A stretch of 64,000 nt of DNA from Paramacrobiotus metropolitanus (lineage: Eukaryota > Tardigrada > Eutardigrada > Parachela > Macrobiotidae). The DNA is taken from contig NW_026570280.1 of NCBI RefSeq assembly GCF_019649055.1, positions 806,001 through 870,000 on the forward strand, given 5' to 3'. Position 1 is the stretch's first letter, and the number at the start of each line of letters is the position of its first letter. The position numbers and the translations under genes are program-made. Of this stretch, positions 41,801 through 52,400 are shown piece after piece. The notes beneath the pieces are model-generated. The model did no database searches. It saw only the letters and a program-made list of their open reading frames with translations, and was not told the origin of the DNA.

Positions 41801-43572
41801 AAACCGGAAACCACTTCGGACGGGAGAAGACGATCGAAGCAGCAAAGTTACGATACTTCTGGAAAAGCATGTCTACGGACATCATCGAATACATCGAGAA
41901 ATGCCGACAGTGCATCATGTCGAACAAAATCCGACGTCCACCACCGGGAAAACTCCAAAAGACGGAGATTGGCGAAGCTTGGTATCGCATTTACGCGGAC
42001 TTCAAAGGTCCTCTTCCTCGGACGGAGACGAAGGGATACCAATATATCGCGGTGGTAACGGACCAGTTAACGAAGTTCACCATTGCCCGGGCAACAAAGA
42101 CCAACACAGCGAGGGACTTCGAAAAATTCTTCGTAGAAGACGTACTACTAAAGTACGGAATGCCGACCTTCATCCACTCGGACAGAGGGACTCATTTCAC
42201 GGCGAAAACATTCGCCAAGGTCGCACGGATCTTCGGCATCGAACACACACTTGGAACCGCCTATCATCCGGAAGGACAAGGACAAGTCGAACGGCAAATG
42301 CAGACGATATGGGACGGAATACGTAAGTTCCGCGACGTAAAGGACGGACACCGTTGGCACAGAGCCTTACCCTACGTCGTCTGCGGGATGAACAGAGCAG
42401 TCCATGCCTCGACGAAGTTCTCACCATTCTATATGCTGTACGGGCGAGAAATTCCTATGCCACAGGACATAGTGGCCGGAACAAACACACCGGAAACCTT
42501 CACGAATAAGGAACACTATATCCGACGGATAAAGCAACGACTTCAGCGGTCGCACGAAATCGCACGCATCAACATTGATGACGCATTCGAGCGGAACGCC
42601 GAATATTATAACAAAAAGAAGTCGTCTCCGACCTTCAAACCGAGGGACAAGGTAACGGTGGAAATTCCAACTAAGGACCCAGCTAGAATGGAACGCTACG
42701 ACGGAGTTTGGACGGTCATCAACTATGTTGGCCCGAACAACTTGCTCCTTCGATGCGAGGACGGACGTGAAGATACGGTAGCCGTCGATCGAGTAAAACG
42801 TTGCCCAGCCGTAACACGTCGGCCGGTAACTCGATCATCCGGTCCAGTAGCCGACCTCACAAAGGGGAAGGCAACTGAAAAATTTAAGAAGAAACCGGAC
42901 GAAACCGTCGAAAAACCTTCGGATCCGACCAACCAGACGGATAAAACCGAACCGACGGTAAAGAAGAAACGAGGTCGACCTCGGAAGAAACCACCGAACG
43001 ACTTCGAAACACCGGCACTGCAAGAACTGCAGAAGCAGGATGTCATAGCCGCCGAACCGGAACCGACAATGGAAGAACCGGTAGAGAAGATACCCCAACC
43101 GACCACGGAGAAACCGGAGGAATCGGGGGATAAAGCGGAAACACCGAACCAATTTATGGGACCGAAGCCGGTAACTACACCAGCTCGGAAAAAGAGGACG
43201 GTTAAGACAACCGACCCGTCGGCACCGACCACACAGGCCGTTGCAGCCGACCCGGCAGTCGAACTGACTAAGCCGAAGCGAAAGTATACGAAACGGAAGG
43301 TCGACCAGTCCAACACATCGGCACCGACCACGGACGTCGTAGTAGCCGATCAGGCAGTCGAACCGACCAAGCCTAAAAGGAAGTATGGAACGGCAAAGAA
43401 GCCGAAGCTGACGGCACAACAAATGCTGGAGGAAACTGAAGTCGCTGAAGATGAAGCCCATAAGGAAATCCTCGAACGAATTTCGGAAGGACGGGCAGAC
43501 TCGGAAAAACCAGTCAAAATAGCAAAACCAAAGACACCCAAAACAGTCACAACAGAATTGACTCAGTCATAG
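38890..43572 (+). CDS. pol: Pol polyprotein: reverse transcriptase, RNase H, integrase
   Basis: The first ATG is at 38890 (CAACAATG context); the frame is open upstream to 38632. Residue numbers below count from a TTG at 38881. Residues 1-330 are a linker with the LRKGAPMGRVEPF block usual before Gypsy RT. RT has D453 (KVDCQSGFWQIP) and Y515-I-D517-D518 (YIDD). RNase H shows DASGAGLGAV, TEWECLAVVWA, TDHRAL and NADALSRWP. Integrase has an HHCC finger (HDGKTGNH, CRQC) and a DD35E triad D1040, D1101, E1137, then a GPY/F-like region. A basic tail of about 200 residues contains KKKRGRPRKKPP (1361-1372), an AT-hook core, and PKRKY repeats. Pol copies the RNA into DNA and inserts it. All catalytic residues are present, which fits a recently active element. 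Confidence 0.96.
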   Translation: MQPTSANLTDQQKLGQQDSRKVRTVKATMEELNLDNKSPEVCHLKLDGGDFRPLNRQVVFNNERVSLPPNSTCSIKVRTAKPMDPRRRIHFVTLRRKIRPIRPIEAEIDIRPQIDTAWINIQNTTSHPKLLKKGARLGHMQYSDIYEPDIDNEHVIWELPLGVAKTWPAGPEPKPSPKFDIFETTGVRAQRKVNILPRTVTEVEVVLDVPVSPLQNLMYLGGSDPQQCGIDMMDGVTMHDGKTFTVLVANHTNHSVILRKGAPMGRVEPFNMMTDDQKIEEARVNTTHVEGEDAESQEERRRIIDSMNFGKNLTDEQLAILKAVAWDYRTVFPTSKKPYGDVKGVTHTIDVQGAQPIKMNPTRTSWKGREFIQKHVQEMLDQGVIEPSSAAWSFPVVLAAKRNGDGTVGTRFCINYIKLNSVTKKNNYPLPNPDELLDRCAGMEYYGKVDCQSGFWQIPMDESSKDYTTFVTPEGMWRFNRMPFGVCNGPATFQMHMDKITASARKKGVFAYIDDVIFFGKTFDDFVEAFRATLECLRDAGFTVKPSKCEVGTDRLLFLGHVLSKNGVQTDDEKVACIAEQSCPRTERQLRSFLGLANYYRKFIRGYAQKTSLMYELLRKDKNIKLDWTDAHTAEFNDIKKALTEAPVLAKFDPTKETVIECDASGAGLGAVISQDGHPIAYASRVLRGPELNYGVTEWECLAVVWAVQKFKHFIDHGPFTVRTDHRALQNLLRCESNRPGINPRLTRWALALQGRDITIQYKPGVFCDNADALSRWPLERSDDKDPHEELDQVPNFEDFKDEIKTCTIRTIRRLKDNARKKKRKDEEKPQRFLPPPPLPGCNVITDWHDLSTTQVHVINIPAPETPESTVRTLNAEEGSDGLEAEETLPQPAHPNEELRKAQLRDPQLRKIIDELEKPEKLDHKSKHLEHYQMAQGVLYRLKTINTKLERCFAVTLFMRNQIIRSLHDGKTGNHFGREKTIEAAKLRYFWKSMSTDIIEYIEKCRQCIMSNKIRRPPPGKLQKTEIGEAWYRIYADFKGPLPRTETKGYQYIAVVTDQLTKFTIARATKTNTARDFEKFFVEDVLLKYGMPTFIHSDRGTHFTAKTFAKVARIFGIEHTLGTAYHPEGQGQVERQMQTIWDGIRKFRDVKDGHRWHRALPYVVCGMNRAVHASTKFSPFYMLYGREIPMPQDIVAGTNTPETFTNKEHYIRRIKQRLQRSHEIARINIDDAFERNAEYYNKKKSSPTFKPRDKVTVEIPTKDPARMERYDGVWTVINYVGPNNLLLRCEDGREDTVAVDRVKRCPAVTRRPVTRSSGPVADLTKGKATEKFKKKPDETVEKPSDPTNQTDKTEPTVKKKRGRPRKKPPNDFETPALQELQKQDVIAAEPEPTMEEPVEKIPQPTTEKPEESGDKAETPNQFMGPKPVTTPARKKRTVKTTDPSAPTTQAVAADPAVELTKPKRKYTKRKVDQSNTSAPTTDVVVADQAVEPTKPKRKYGTAKKPKLTAQQMLEETEVAEDEAHKEILERISEGRADSEKPVKIAKPKTPKTVTTELTQS
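41372..41390 (+). repeat. Hairpin AGAAACC-ACAAA-GGTTTCT
   Basis: Perfect 7-bp stem on the CC-ACAAA-GG core, between the RNase H and integrase domains of Pol. Confidence 0.85.
41444..41458 (+). repeat. Hairpin GTACC-ACACA-GGTAC
   Basis: Perfect 5-bp stem, with an outer ATGAC/GTCAT pairing possible. Confidence 0.75.
43218..43251 (+). repeat. Hairpin GTCGGC...CC-ACACA-GG...GCCGAC
   Basis: Outer 6-bp stem GTCGGC/GCCGAC around the constant CGACCACACAGGCCG core, in the Pol tail. A neighbour near 43309-43350 has ATCGGC/GCCGAT instead, a compensated difference. Confidence 0.7.
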
Positions 43573-43755
43573 GGCCATAGGAGAAAAACTTAAAATTTTC
43601 TAAGAACTTAACTTAGGTAGCTCAACAGTAGCTAGGTATGGACCTTTTGGTGTCGAAATGAAACCTCTTCAGTTGACCGGAACATCTTCAGTTGAATGTA
43701 CGGGAGTTGGTAGAATTCTAACGCGCCGTATTTAATCTCCTTAACAGCGAACAAC
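43573..43755 (+). promoter_or_regulatory. Pol-ORF4 spacer with splice-acceptor-like sequence
   Basis: A 183-bp spacer. Just before ORF4 are a branch-point-like TTCTAAC (A at 43721) and a pyrimidine-rich TTTAATCTCCTTAACAG with its AG at 43746-43747, eight bases before the ORF4 ATG. This is what a 3' splice site for a subgenomic mRNA would look like. The donor is not identified. Confidence 0.5.
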
Positions 43756-46215
43756 ATGTCAGACCGACGTCGACACGACCAACCTTCTAGCGGATCCAAC
43801 AGCGGACGCAGTGGTAGCGGATCGAACCGATCGCACCCTTACACTTCTCATCGCTCGACATCGCGATCGGATAATTCGCGGTCGGCCATGCAGACGCCAT
43901 TACCGCAGGTAGAAAATCCGAATGCTAACGTAACAGTTAACGTTTTAGCAGGTCTTACGGTCGGGCAACCCCAACAACGGACACAGTACCGCCCGATCCC
44001 GCAACAGAACTTGCCACCGAACACGGCGGTCGACGACACCGGCTGCTTATGGAATCTTGGCACAGCGAGTCAGACGACTCCGGTAACGGCAGCAGACCCA
44101 CATGGTCAAATGCCACCTTACCGATGGCCAGTGCCGACGACAATAGTTGGACCGATCAGTCCAGCATCAACAATGATGACTGGACCGATCTACCCAGTAC
44201 CAACAACGGTACCAGGGTTTATGAACACACCTGTTTCAATTTACCCGGCACCAACATTGGCGCCAGGGATGGTCAACGTAACCGGACCGATCTATACGAC
44301 GCCCACAATGGCGCCGAGTAGCATGGCATACAGCGGACCGCCGATGCGATTTGTACCGATACCCCCAACACCGGGAATGGTATCTCCGACCAGACTGGCA
44401 ACAATCACCATGGTCGGTCCGAACAACACTGTTTCGCCACCGAGGGCCGTGCTGATGACACCAGTCGGACCGCTCTCCCCACCGATTTCGCCAAACCAGC
44501 TCGGACATCCCGGACAACAGAATCTATGGGCGAATCCGAACGCGACGACGTACTTGCTGGATAGACTGAACCAACACAGGATTCAGACTGGAGGACAGAA
44601 CCCACAAGGATCTGTTCCGACGACGACCACACAGGGCGTAACGTCGATGCCTCCACCGGTAACTGACTCCGGAATATCCGACGAGCAACTGCGCTATCAG
44701 ACGCAAATGGCCCATTCTCAGATCGCAATGCTAACACAGGCATTGTCGCAGACCTCCCAGACGGATCCGAACCTGACCCAATACCGGGAAGCGCTGCGGG
44801 CCCAGATCGCCAATCACCAGGTCAACATTAACGACAATAATCGGCAGTTACACGCCAGACAACAGGCGGTAGCAGCCGAACGGGAAGCAGAAAGCCTTCG
44901 AATCTGCCAAGAAGCGGTAGCCCGACTAGTGGCCCAGAGACTGGAGGAAGACACTCCGACCACGGCCACACAGACCGTGACGTCGACTTCGGCAGCCCAA
45001 CATACGACCAGCCGAACACCGTCTCTGGAGATCGGAAAGATGAGACTCCAAAAGGAGGAAAACATGAAAGAGGCAGTAAAGCTCAGAATGAGCTATACAA
45101 AACTTCCCGCGACCACGGAGAATTACAGTCTGGAGCTGGATAAAATAAGCCGACTGGAGCGGAAACAGCTCGACTACGCGGCCAACATGGAACGCCAGAT
45201 ACGAGCCAGGGAACGAACTCTGTATCCATCGGACACGCCGACACCGACCACACAGGCGGTGATCGACGAGGAAATCCGCATGGCTCGGCTGGACAACTCA
45301 GCGAAGAAACGCGAAGAAGCGCTTCACCACATAAACGAGGTGAAGAAACGCCTGGCCGGACTCGATCCAACCCATCAGAGCTACTCGGCATTCCTCGAAG
45401 CTAACACTAACCAGCTAGCACATTGGACGAAGAAGTTAACGGAGAGGGATAACGAAGTCCGAGCGTTACAGCCGACGACTCAACCAGCAGTCGTCCCGAC
45501 GAGCCAACCCCAACCTAGGATGGCGCTGAACGTAAACCCGGACTTGCCACCCATCATGCTCCCCGTAGTACAGCTGAATCCGACGCAACAAGTCCCACAA
45601 GCGGAACCGTTCCCAACACTGCAGGAACTCAGAGACGTTCTGCGGATGGCTAACATAGTCATCGGTCGGATCAACGCCGTACTCGAAGACACGGATAGAG
45701 GGACCGCGGAGTATGTCGAACTCGACAACGACCGAGCAACGATCAGAGCACATACAGAGTGGCTCCGATCATACTGGGAAACCGGCATGCCAACCGAAGC
45801 AGCCTTGCTGACAGCAATCAGCAATAGGATGAAGAATATCCGCAACAGAGCGGAAAAGCATCCACAGCTGACCCACAACTTGGAAGCAGCCGAACGACGG
45901 TCGAACCAAGTACCGATACCAACGCTGGATCAGGTACAGACCGCCATCGTCAGAGGCGAACGACTTCGCGACAGATGGATAATGACGAGACAGACTCAGG
46001 CGACCGTCGACGGAAGCATGACCAAAATCAATGCCCTTAGTCAGAGCATCAAGCTGATCGGACAACTTTCAGCACCCGGATACCCAGCAACAGACGACCA
46101 GGCGATCCGGCTGAATCAACATTTCCGACGGATCCAACAGATGATCCAAGCCGACCCGCAAGGAGCCGAACAACAGGTTCCGACTTATCACGCGATGACT
46201 ATCCGAATTAGATAG
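43756..46215 (+). CDS. ORF4, accessory repeat protein (819 aa)
   Basis: Starts at ATG 43756 (GAACAACATG) and ends at TAG 46213-46215. Residues 1-100 are basic and Ser-rich. Residues 125-250 are a Pro-rich tandem region with repeated GPIYP.PT..PG-like units of about 18 residues. From about 305 onward come helical hairpin repeats: two amphipathic helices joined by a D-x-T turn (for example RLAGLDPTHQSY and NAVLEDTDRGTAEY), separated by linkers of TPTTTQ/PTTQAV type near residues 289, 401, 495 and 573. No enzyme motif, signal peptide or membrane segment is evident; a structural or scaffold role is inference. It probably uses a spliced mRNA. The same frame continues open after the TAG straight into ORF5, so it may be the N-terminal part of a readthrough product. 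Confidence 0.75.
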   Translation: MSDRRRHDQPSSGSNSGRSGSGSNRSHPYTSHRSTSRSDNSRSAMQTPLPQVENPNANVTVNVLAGLTVGQPQQRTQYRPIPQQNLPPNTAVDDTGCLWNLGTASQTTPVTAADPHGQMPPYRWPVPTTIVGPISPASTMMTGPIYPVPTTVPGFMNTPVSIYPAPTLAPGMVNVTGPIYTTPTMAPSSMAYSGPPMRFVPIPPTPGMVSPTRLATITMVGPNNTVSPPRAVLMTPVGPLSPPISPNQLGHPGQQNLWANPNATTYLLDRLNQHRIQTGGQNPQGSVPTTTTQGVTSMPPPVTDSGISDEQLRYQTQMAHSQIAMLTQALSQTSQTDPNLTQYREALRAQIANHQVNINDNNRQLHARQQAVAAEREAESLRICQEAVARLVAQRLEEDTPTTATQTVTSTSAAQHTTSRTPSLEIGKMRLQKEENMKEAVKLRMSYTKLPATTENYSLELDKISRLERKQLDYAANMERQIRARERTLYPSDTPTPTTQAVIDEEIRMARLDNSAKKREEALHHINEVKKRLAGLDPTHQSYSAFLEANTNQLAHWTKKLTERDNEVRALQPTTQPAVVPTSQPQPRMALNVNPDLPPIMLPVVQLNPTQQVPQAEPFPTLQELRDVLRMANIVIGRINAVLEDTDRGTAEYVELDNDRATIRAHTEWLRSYWETGMPTEAALLTAISNRMKNIRNRAEKHPQLTHNLEAAERRSNQVPIPTLDQVQTAIVRGERLRDRWIMTRQTQATVDGSMTKINALSQSIKLIGQLSAPGYPATDDQAIRLNQHFRRIQQMIQADPQGAEQQVPTYHAMTIRIR
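44618..45260 (+). repeat. Hairpins on the CC-ACACA-GG core in ORF4
   Basis: CGACG/CGTCG (44618-44646), CACGG/CCGTG (44961-44978) and ACCG/CGGT (45243-45260) flank near-identical ACACA loops. They are 282-340 bp apart, and each encodes a TTQ-type linker between helical repeats. Confidence 0.7.
46213..46215 (+). other. Single in-frame UAG between ORF4 and ORF5
   Basis: AGA TAG GAC. After this stop the same frame has no other stop until 53571. It could be a readthrough stop, a mutation, or a true end with ORF5 starting separately. Confidence 0.8.
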
Positions 46216-46413
46216 GACGGCCAGCCAACCGAAGCATGGAAAGCGATCCTCATTGGCAAACGAACCATCCAGAGCATTTACGAACATGCTTGGCCTGGAA
46301 GCCTTAACTTCACGTTTAATAAAATTAATGATCTCATAGCCAACATTGGCTTAATTGAAGATCTAACGAAGTCTGGCCTGCCCTCAACAAAGGAGGACAA
46401 GAGCCAACTTCGG

Positions 46414-49400
46414 ATGGCCATACACCGCATAGACATAGCTGGATGGTCGGAAAAGTTTCCAACTTTCAGCACTGAAGGTTCGGAGGCTACGCCAGGCGAT
46501 ATCAGGACTTCACCGATATCGACGCCACCGTTGCCGACCACACAGGCCGTCAACGGGGCACAGTCATCGGACTCCCAGATGTCCAACGCGGAACGCGTAC
46601 GAAGGCTGGCTGAACTTAAACGGGAACGGGAGGACGTCATCACCCGGTCAAACGACACCAGAGGATGGATGTCGACCCTTCCAACGGGAGATAACCACCC
46701 CCAGCAGTTCCAAGCCTTGCTTGACCAGTACAAACAACTGTACAACCGTCATTCCGACCTGGATAGACTCATCCAGTCGGAGGAACAGAAGGTGCACTTG
46801 GACATAGCCTTAACGCCAGCGACGACCACACAGGCCGTAACGCTGACGACACTGGCCAGTGACGCAGTAATTGTCCAAGGAAGAATCGCCATACAGGAAG
46901 CGGAAGATATCCTGAAGCGCATACAGGAACGCGCCACGAGAGGACTCGAACCGAACGTCCGGAAGTTAACCGAAGAGTTCACCGCTCACATACAACTTGT
47001 GAGAAACCTGATACAACCAGGTATGGTTGAACCGGGAGTCCATTCTCAACTAGTACAGAACGGCATAAACAGCCTACGGGACTTCAGTCGGAATCAGCGT
47101 CGACCACAGGACTTCGACAGAATGTCACCGGTAACACTGCCGTCGACGTCATCCGCATCGGAGATGTACGCAACAATGCGTAAGATCCGCCGAGAACGGA
47201 TGAGATCAGTAATCTCCGACGGATGGGACTTGCTGGAAGACCTCCAGCGATTATATATAAAGAAAACGCCAACGGATGCGGAAGCCATCAAAGCGGCACA
47301 GCAGAAGATCGACAATCTGATGGCTTACATGAAGAAGGCGGAAGACCTCCTCGGGAAAAATGAACCGACCGATGTCGAAGAACGGCAACTCAGGTCGACC
47401 GTAGAGAGAATCACAGAGATTCTCGGTGCGGAACCCGAATATACCCGGATTAAGACGCCGTCACCACCTCGCCGACCAGCACCGACCACAACAGCGGTGA
47501 TGACACTGGTGGGCACTACGCCGATGGACAACATACTCGGTAACATGGAGGTGATCTGCCGCGCCGGACAGGACTTAGCCGAAATCTTCAACCACCGACT
47601 GAACGAAACCCTACCGAAGTCGGAGAGAACCAACCTCATTGAAGATGATCGGGATCTGAGAATCGAGCTCGATTATGCCGACGCAATCGGTTCATGGGGA
47701 ATTCCAGGTCCTGGACCAAACCAGGATCGACTTGTGGAAGCCCTTCAATCCATCCTGGACCACGTCAAACAACACTTGGCGAATCCGACGAGACAAGCCC
47801 CGCCAACAGAAGCAGCGCCGTCTCCGGTCCCAACACCAGGAATGGACATCGAACTTCCGTTCGTTGACAACGCTGTCGACCAACAGGAAGTCGACTTCGC
47901 AAAAGTCGAAGACGAATACAGAGAAGCTGTCGATGTCATGGAAAAACTTTCCCAGCAACTCCGGAATCTCGATCCAACACAGGACTTCGAGAAACGGATG
48001 CAGAAAGCAGTGGAAGAGCAGTACAACATCTGCTCCAGGAGAGCCGAAGATCTATGGAAGATCTTAGAGGCTAACCCACAAAGGGTTAAGCCGACGTCGA
48101 CCTCGACTCAACCGCAGTCGACCTCCACGGAACAACCCGTTCAGCCAACATTGGCAGAACAGCGACAAGTCTTGGACCAGAAGTTAGCCCGAGCACAACA
48201 GATCGCCGCCGGCTTACAACGACAAGTCGACGGAATGGACGGAACGGAACCGACCATCCGTAACATTCGGACAGCAATAGAGGATCAACTTAGGATCTCT
48301 CAGATGCACGTCCAAGATTTAGAGGCGGAAATTGACATGTTGCGACGCCAGGGAGTCCAACACCGGACACCGGCGTCACAACATCCGACCAGCTCAACCC
48401 AGCCGACCTCGACATCGGCACAAGTCCAATCCCAGCCGAACTCGACAGCGAGTTCGACTCAACGGAAACCTGTGGACACAGTTGACCGACCGATGTCCCC
48501 AGCCACCGAAGCTCGGATCATGGAAGCAATACCCGACACGGACGTATTGCCGGACACGGTTGCTCCACATATCGTCAAACTGTTAGCCAGAGTGACGGAA
48601 CTCACAACAAAGATGAGAGCCCGTCGAAACTTTTGTGAGGAAAACAGTCAACAGGCACACGACCTGGATCGGGACATCCTGGCGAGGGGAAACAATGCCC
48701 GGTTTATAAGACGACTCTGTCATCCGGACGCCCCACAAACCGCCAACACCCGACAACATCTAATCCGAACCACAGCATGGCTGAAAATGCGAGTTCGTGA
48801 CTACGAGGAGGAAAAGGAGAAGGATAAGCAGACGCCAACCACCAGCCTAGCAACAGAAGCCATGGCAATTGGCCGACCTTCCCGGACGAAACAGACTCAG
48901 TCGACTCGGAAACCGAACTTCGACTCCGTCCGACTTCCACCCCCTCCCGCACAGCAACCAGTCAACATTGACTCGGAAATGCTTGCGCGAATTCAAGGAA
49001 CCTTAAAAAGGGCTGACGAAGTCATAATTGAACTTCGTCAGATGATGGACGCTACCGACCAACGTAGCCCTCAATACCTGCAGATCGATATCAACCTCGG
49101 ACACTTGGAGAACAATGCCAAGGAAATCCGTTTTATCCTACGGCCAACAACAGTGTGGTCGGCGAAGAATCAGGAACGGTTGATGTTACTGGTAGCGACG
49201 ATCGACTCTTTCATCGAAGACTTCGATAAACGGAAGGAAGCCGAAGAGCAACGTCGGAAGGCGAAACAACCGCCTTCGGCAAAGAAAGCCAAAGTCCAAC
49301 GGTCACCACCGAGGTCGACCAACTCGGCGGAAACGAATCCACCAGCCGACCAGGACGACCCAATGGATGACGCACCATTACCACCGCTCGAGAACGAACC

Positions 49401-52400
49401 CGAAGCGATGGACACTTCGGAACTGCCGAAGCGTAAACCGAAGCCTTTAGTCCGACCAACGACTTTACTTGGGCTCCCACAAAGAGAACCCAAGTCGGAT
49501 GGTCGACTAACCCTCCAACCAAAAGGACAGGGATCACCGAAACCAGTAAGGAAGCCGAAGACAACCGACAACATTGAAGAGCACGGCCCACGAAGGCGCC
49601 TCTTCCCGTCGAAGTCACCACCACCGGTCAGAACCAAGGAACAACTCTTGGAACTGATGAAAGCGGCTCCCACCTTACCTCCCGCCGAAGAGAAAGCGGA
49701 TCAATCACAGGAACCAGCCGTGATCGGAACAAAAGCTTTGTTCACGCCCGCTGTCCATAAGAAACTGGTCAGACAGGCTAAGACGTTGGATCTTCAACGG
49801 ATACTCTACGAAGCACAACGTCAAGGAGGAATCCGAGATCGGACCATGACCGACGATCAGCAAACCCAACTAGCTGAACGGATCCACGCCACCGCCCAGG
49901 AGAGAGACAAAATCTTGAGAAGGTTGGTGGTCGTGAGATGCGGAAAACAGGAGTTACGGCAAATCCCGCTGGATGCGACTATAATAAAGTCGATTCAACT
50001 CCTCCGCCGACCTCGTATTCACCCAGCAGCTTACACGCTGGAAATTGAACCTCGGCCCGGACAACAGGTAACCGAGAAGATTTCAACGGTGATGTCGGAC
50101 AGTTCCGAAGCCGAAGAATGCGAAGACGACTTCGGATCTGACGACTCGATGCAGCAACAAGCAGCATCAAAACCGAAGGGATCCACGCCACGACGCAGCA
50201 GATCCCCAGTTAAACAGATTTCGCCGAACCGAGCGGCATCCCAACCGACTAGGATGCCAAGTCAACCGACCCTGGAACAACCACGTCGGTTCACACCTCG
50301 GAACACCCCGACGAAACCGAAGGAAACTCAAGAAGAGATGGACACAACATCTCCTTCCGAAGCGAAAACTGGATTACCGGTCGGAACGTCACCACAAAGG
50401 GACGAACTGATTTCGGTCCACTCCGGCCCACGTCTAACAATTGACGAAACGGATCGGACGGAAGAATCAAAAATTCGACCGACTAAACGGAGCATCGAGA
50501 AAGAAGTGCCACCACAGGATGAGTCACGCGAATTCCACGACGACCTGGCTTTACAACATGTAAAAGACCTAACACGGTCGGAACAGGACGTCTGCGTCGA
50601 CATGGCATTCCCCGAAGATAGGGAACTGTGGAATATGCTTTGGAACCGACGAACTAACCTTGTCGGAAATACTACAGCTGTCCGTCGGGAACACGACCGA
50701 CTAACTCAGAAGATGGCTGAAGTAATGAAACGAATGGGAGACAACTATCGAGCGGAGAAAAGCCGACCGAAGGCATTACAGGAGCCAACGCAGGCCCAAC
50801 AGAAGACCACCGCTTCGACTCCCAAGCCGAAGACGACATCACAACTTGTCGTCAAAATGAAAGTCCCTCAGCCGACCCGAGCACCGTCCGTGCAGATCGA
50901 CGATGATCCGGCCCTGGACGCAAGGGTAATCCACTCGGCCAACGCGACAAGACCGTCACGGAAGGACAAGCGGAAAGCTAAGAAGGAAGCAGCGAAACAA
51001 GTCGCTACGCCAAAACCCGCGGAGAAAGCCAAGGAGACGACCAAACCGAAGTCGGACCCCACCGTCAAAACGCCGAAGCCCAACCCGGCCAAGCGGCATA
51101 AGTCGTCAGACGACCTCGACATTTCCGACGCCGGCCCACAAAGGACCGAGCGTAAGGAGAAACCTGCGGAACCGCATGATGCCGAAGCTGACGCACGGAG
51201 ATTTCAAGAATTGATGAAAGCGGCCGGCACAAAGCCGACCAAGCCTAAGCCATCAGCATCCGAGGAACCTAAACCCTCAACATCAAAACAATCCGATGTG
51301 GAATCCGAGCAACTTTCGGACATTGAGGACAAAGACTCCATCTCCGACCACGGAAATGGCGATCCATACGAAGGATTTAAGGGAGACTTGAAGGAAATCT
51401 TCGAGCACGGAGCGGACACCGACGAATCACAGTGGCCGGCTCCGGACGACATACGTCAGCGTCTCCCAGATGAACAACCAGACGACCCGGTTGATATTGT
51501 AATCCGTACTGTCCGAGTACATGTGGAAGTAGTACGGAGCATCGAAAACGCCAAGACAAATGGCATGGACATATACCAGTCCTTGGTAAGAGACCTGTCG
51601 ACCAACATTGAAGTCGACGGCCAAGCCGGAACATGGCTGACACACCAGTTCATGATGCGAGTCATCGCTTGGACTCTGGATTTCGGATTAGCGGTAGCCG
51701 TTCACCGACAATGGGGACGGATGGCCGAACTGCTTCCACCAGATGTCATCAAGTCGCTCAAAAGTAGCACCGGAAAGAACTCCGACGACATACCGACAAG
51801 AATTGTACGGTGCATCGGATATATCAGGAATCCCCGTGGATCAACATTGGTCCAGATAGCTCGTGTATATAACGTGATGTACATGAACAAAAAGGGGAAC
51901 ATCGACGAAATTATTAATAATATCTTAACGGATCATGTCGCATCAATGGTCGAAGAAAATACCCTTCAGACGACCAACGCGGAACGCGGAGTACCCTTAC
52001 GATACACGGTACCTGGATTCATACCGGAACAACAACGGCGTGAATTCAACCTTCGGATGTCTTACGTCAACACCGACGAGCTACCGAAGGGCACGGAGAC
52101 GGCTGTCGAGGAATATAGCGAAGCGGACGAACAACCGTCCGGAGAAGCAGCGGACATGCTACAAATCGCCAGATCAGCTGGATTGTCGTCACAAAAACGG
52201 ATCCAAGCTCGACCTCGACCCCGTGCACCTCATGAACCGGTAACCTACATAAACACGGCATCCGCCCCAACAGGACGGGCAAGCATCGCGAAACAAACTC
52301 GGAGTGCGAAAGGACGGTTCGTAGCGAAGGACGTACAGTCACTTCCACCGCCCTCGCCGATGGAACTCTCACCAGAGCCGGAGGACCTGACGCAACGTAA

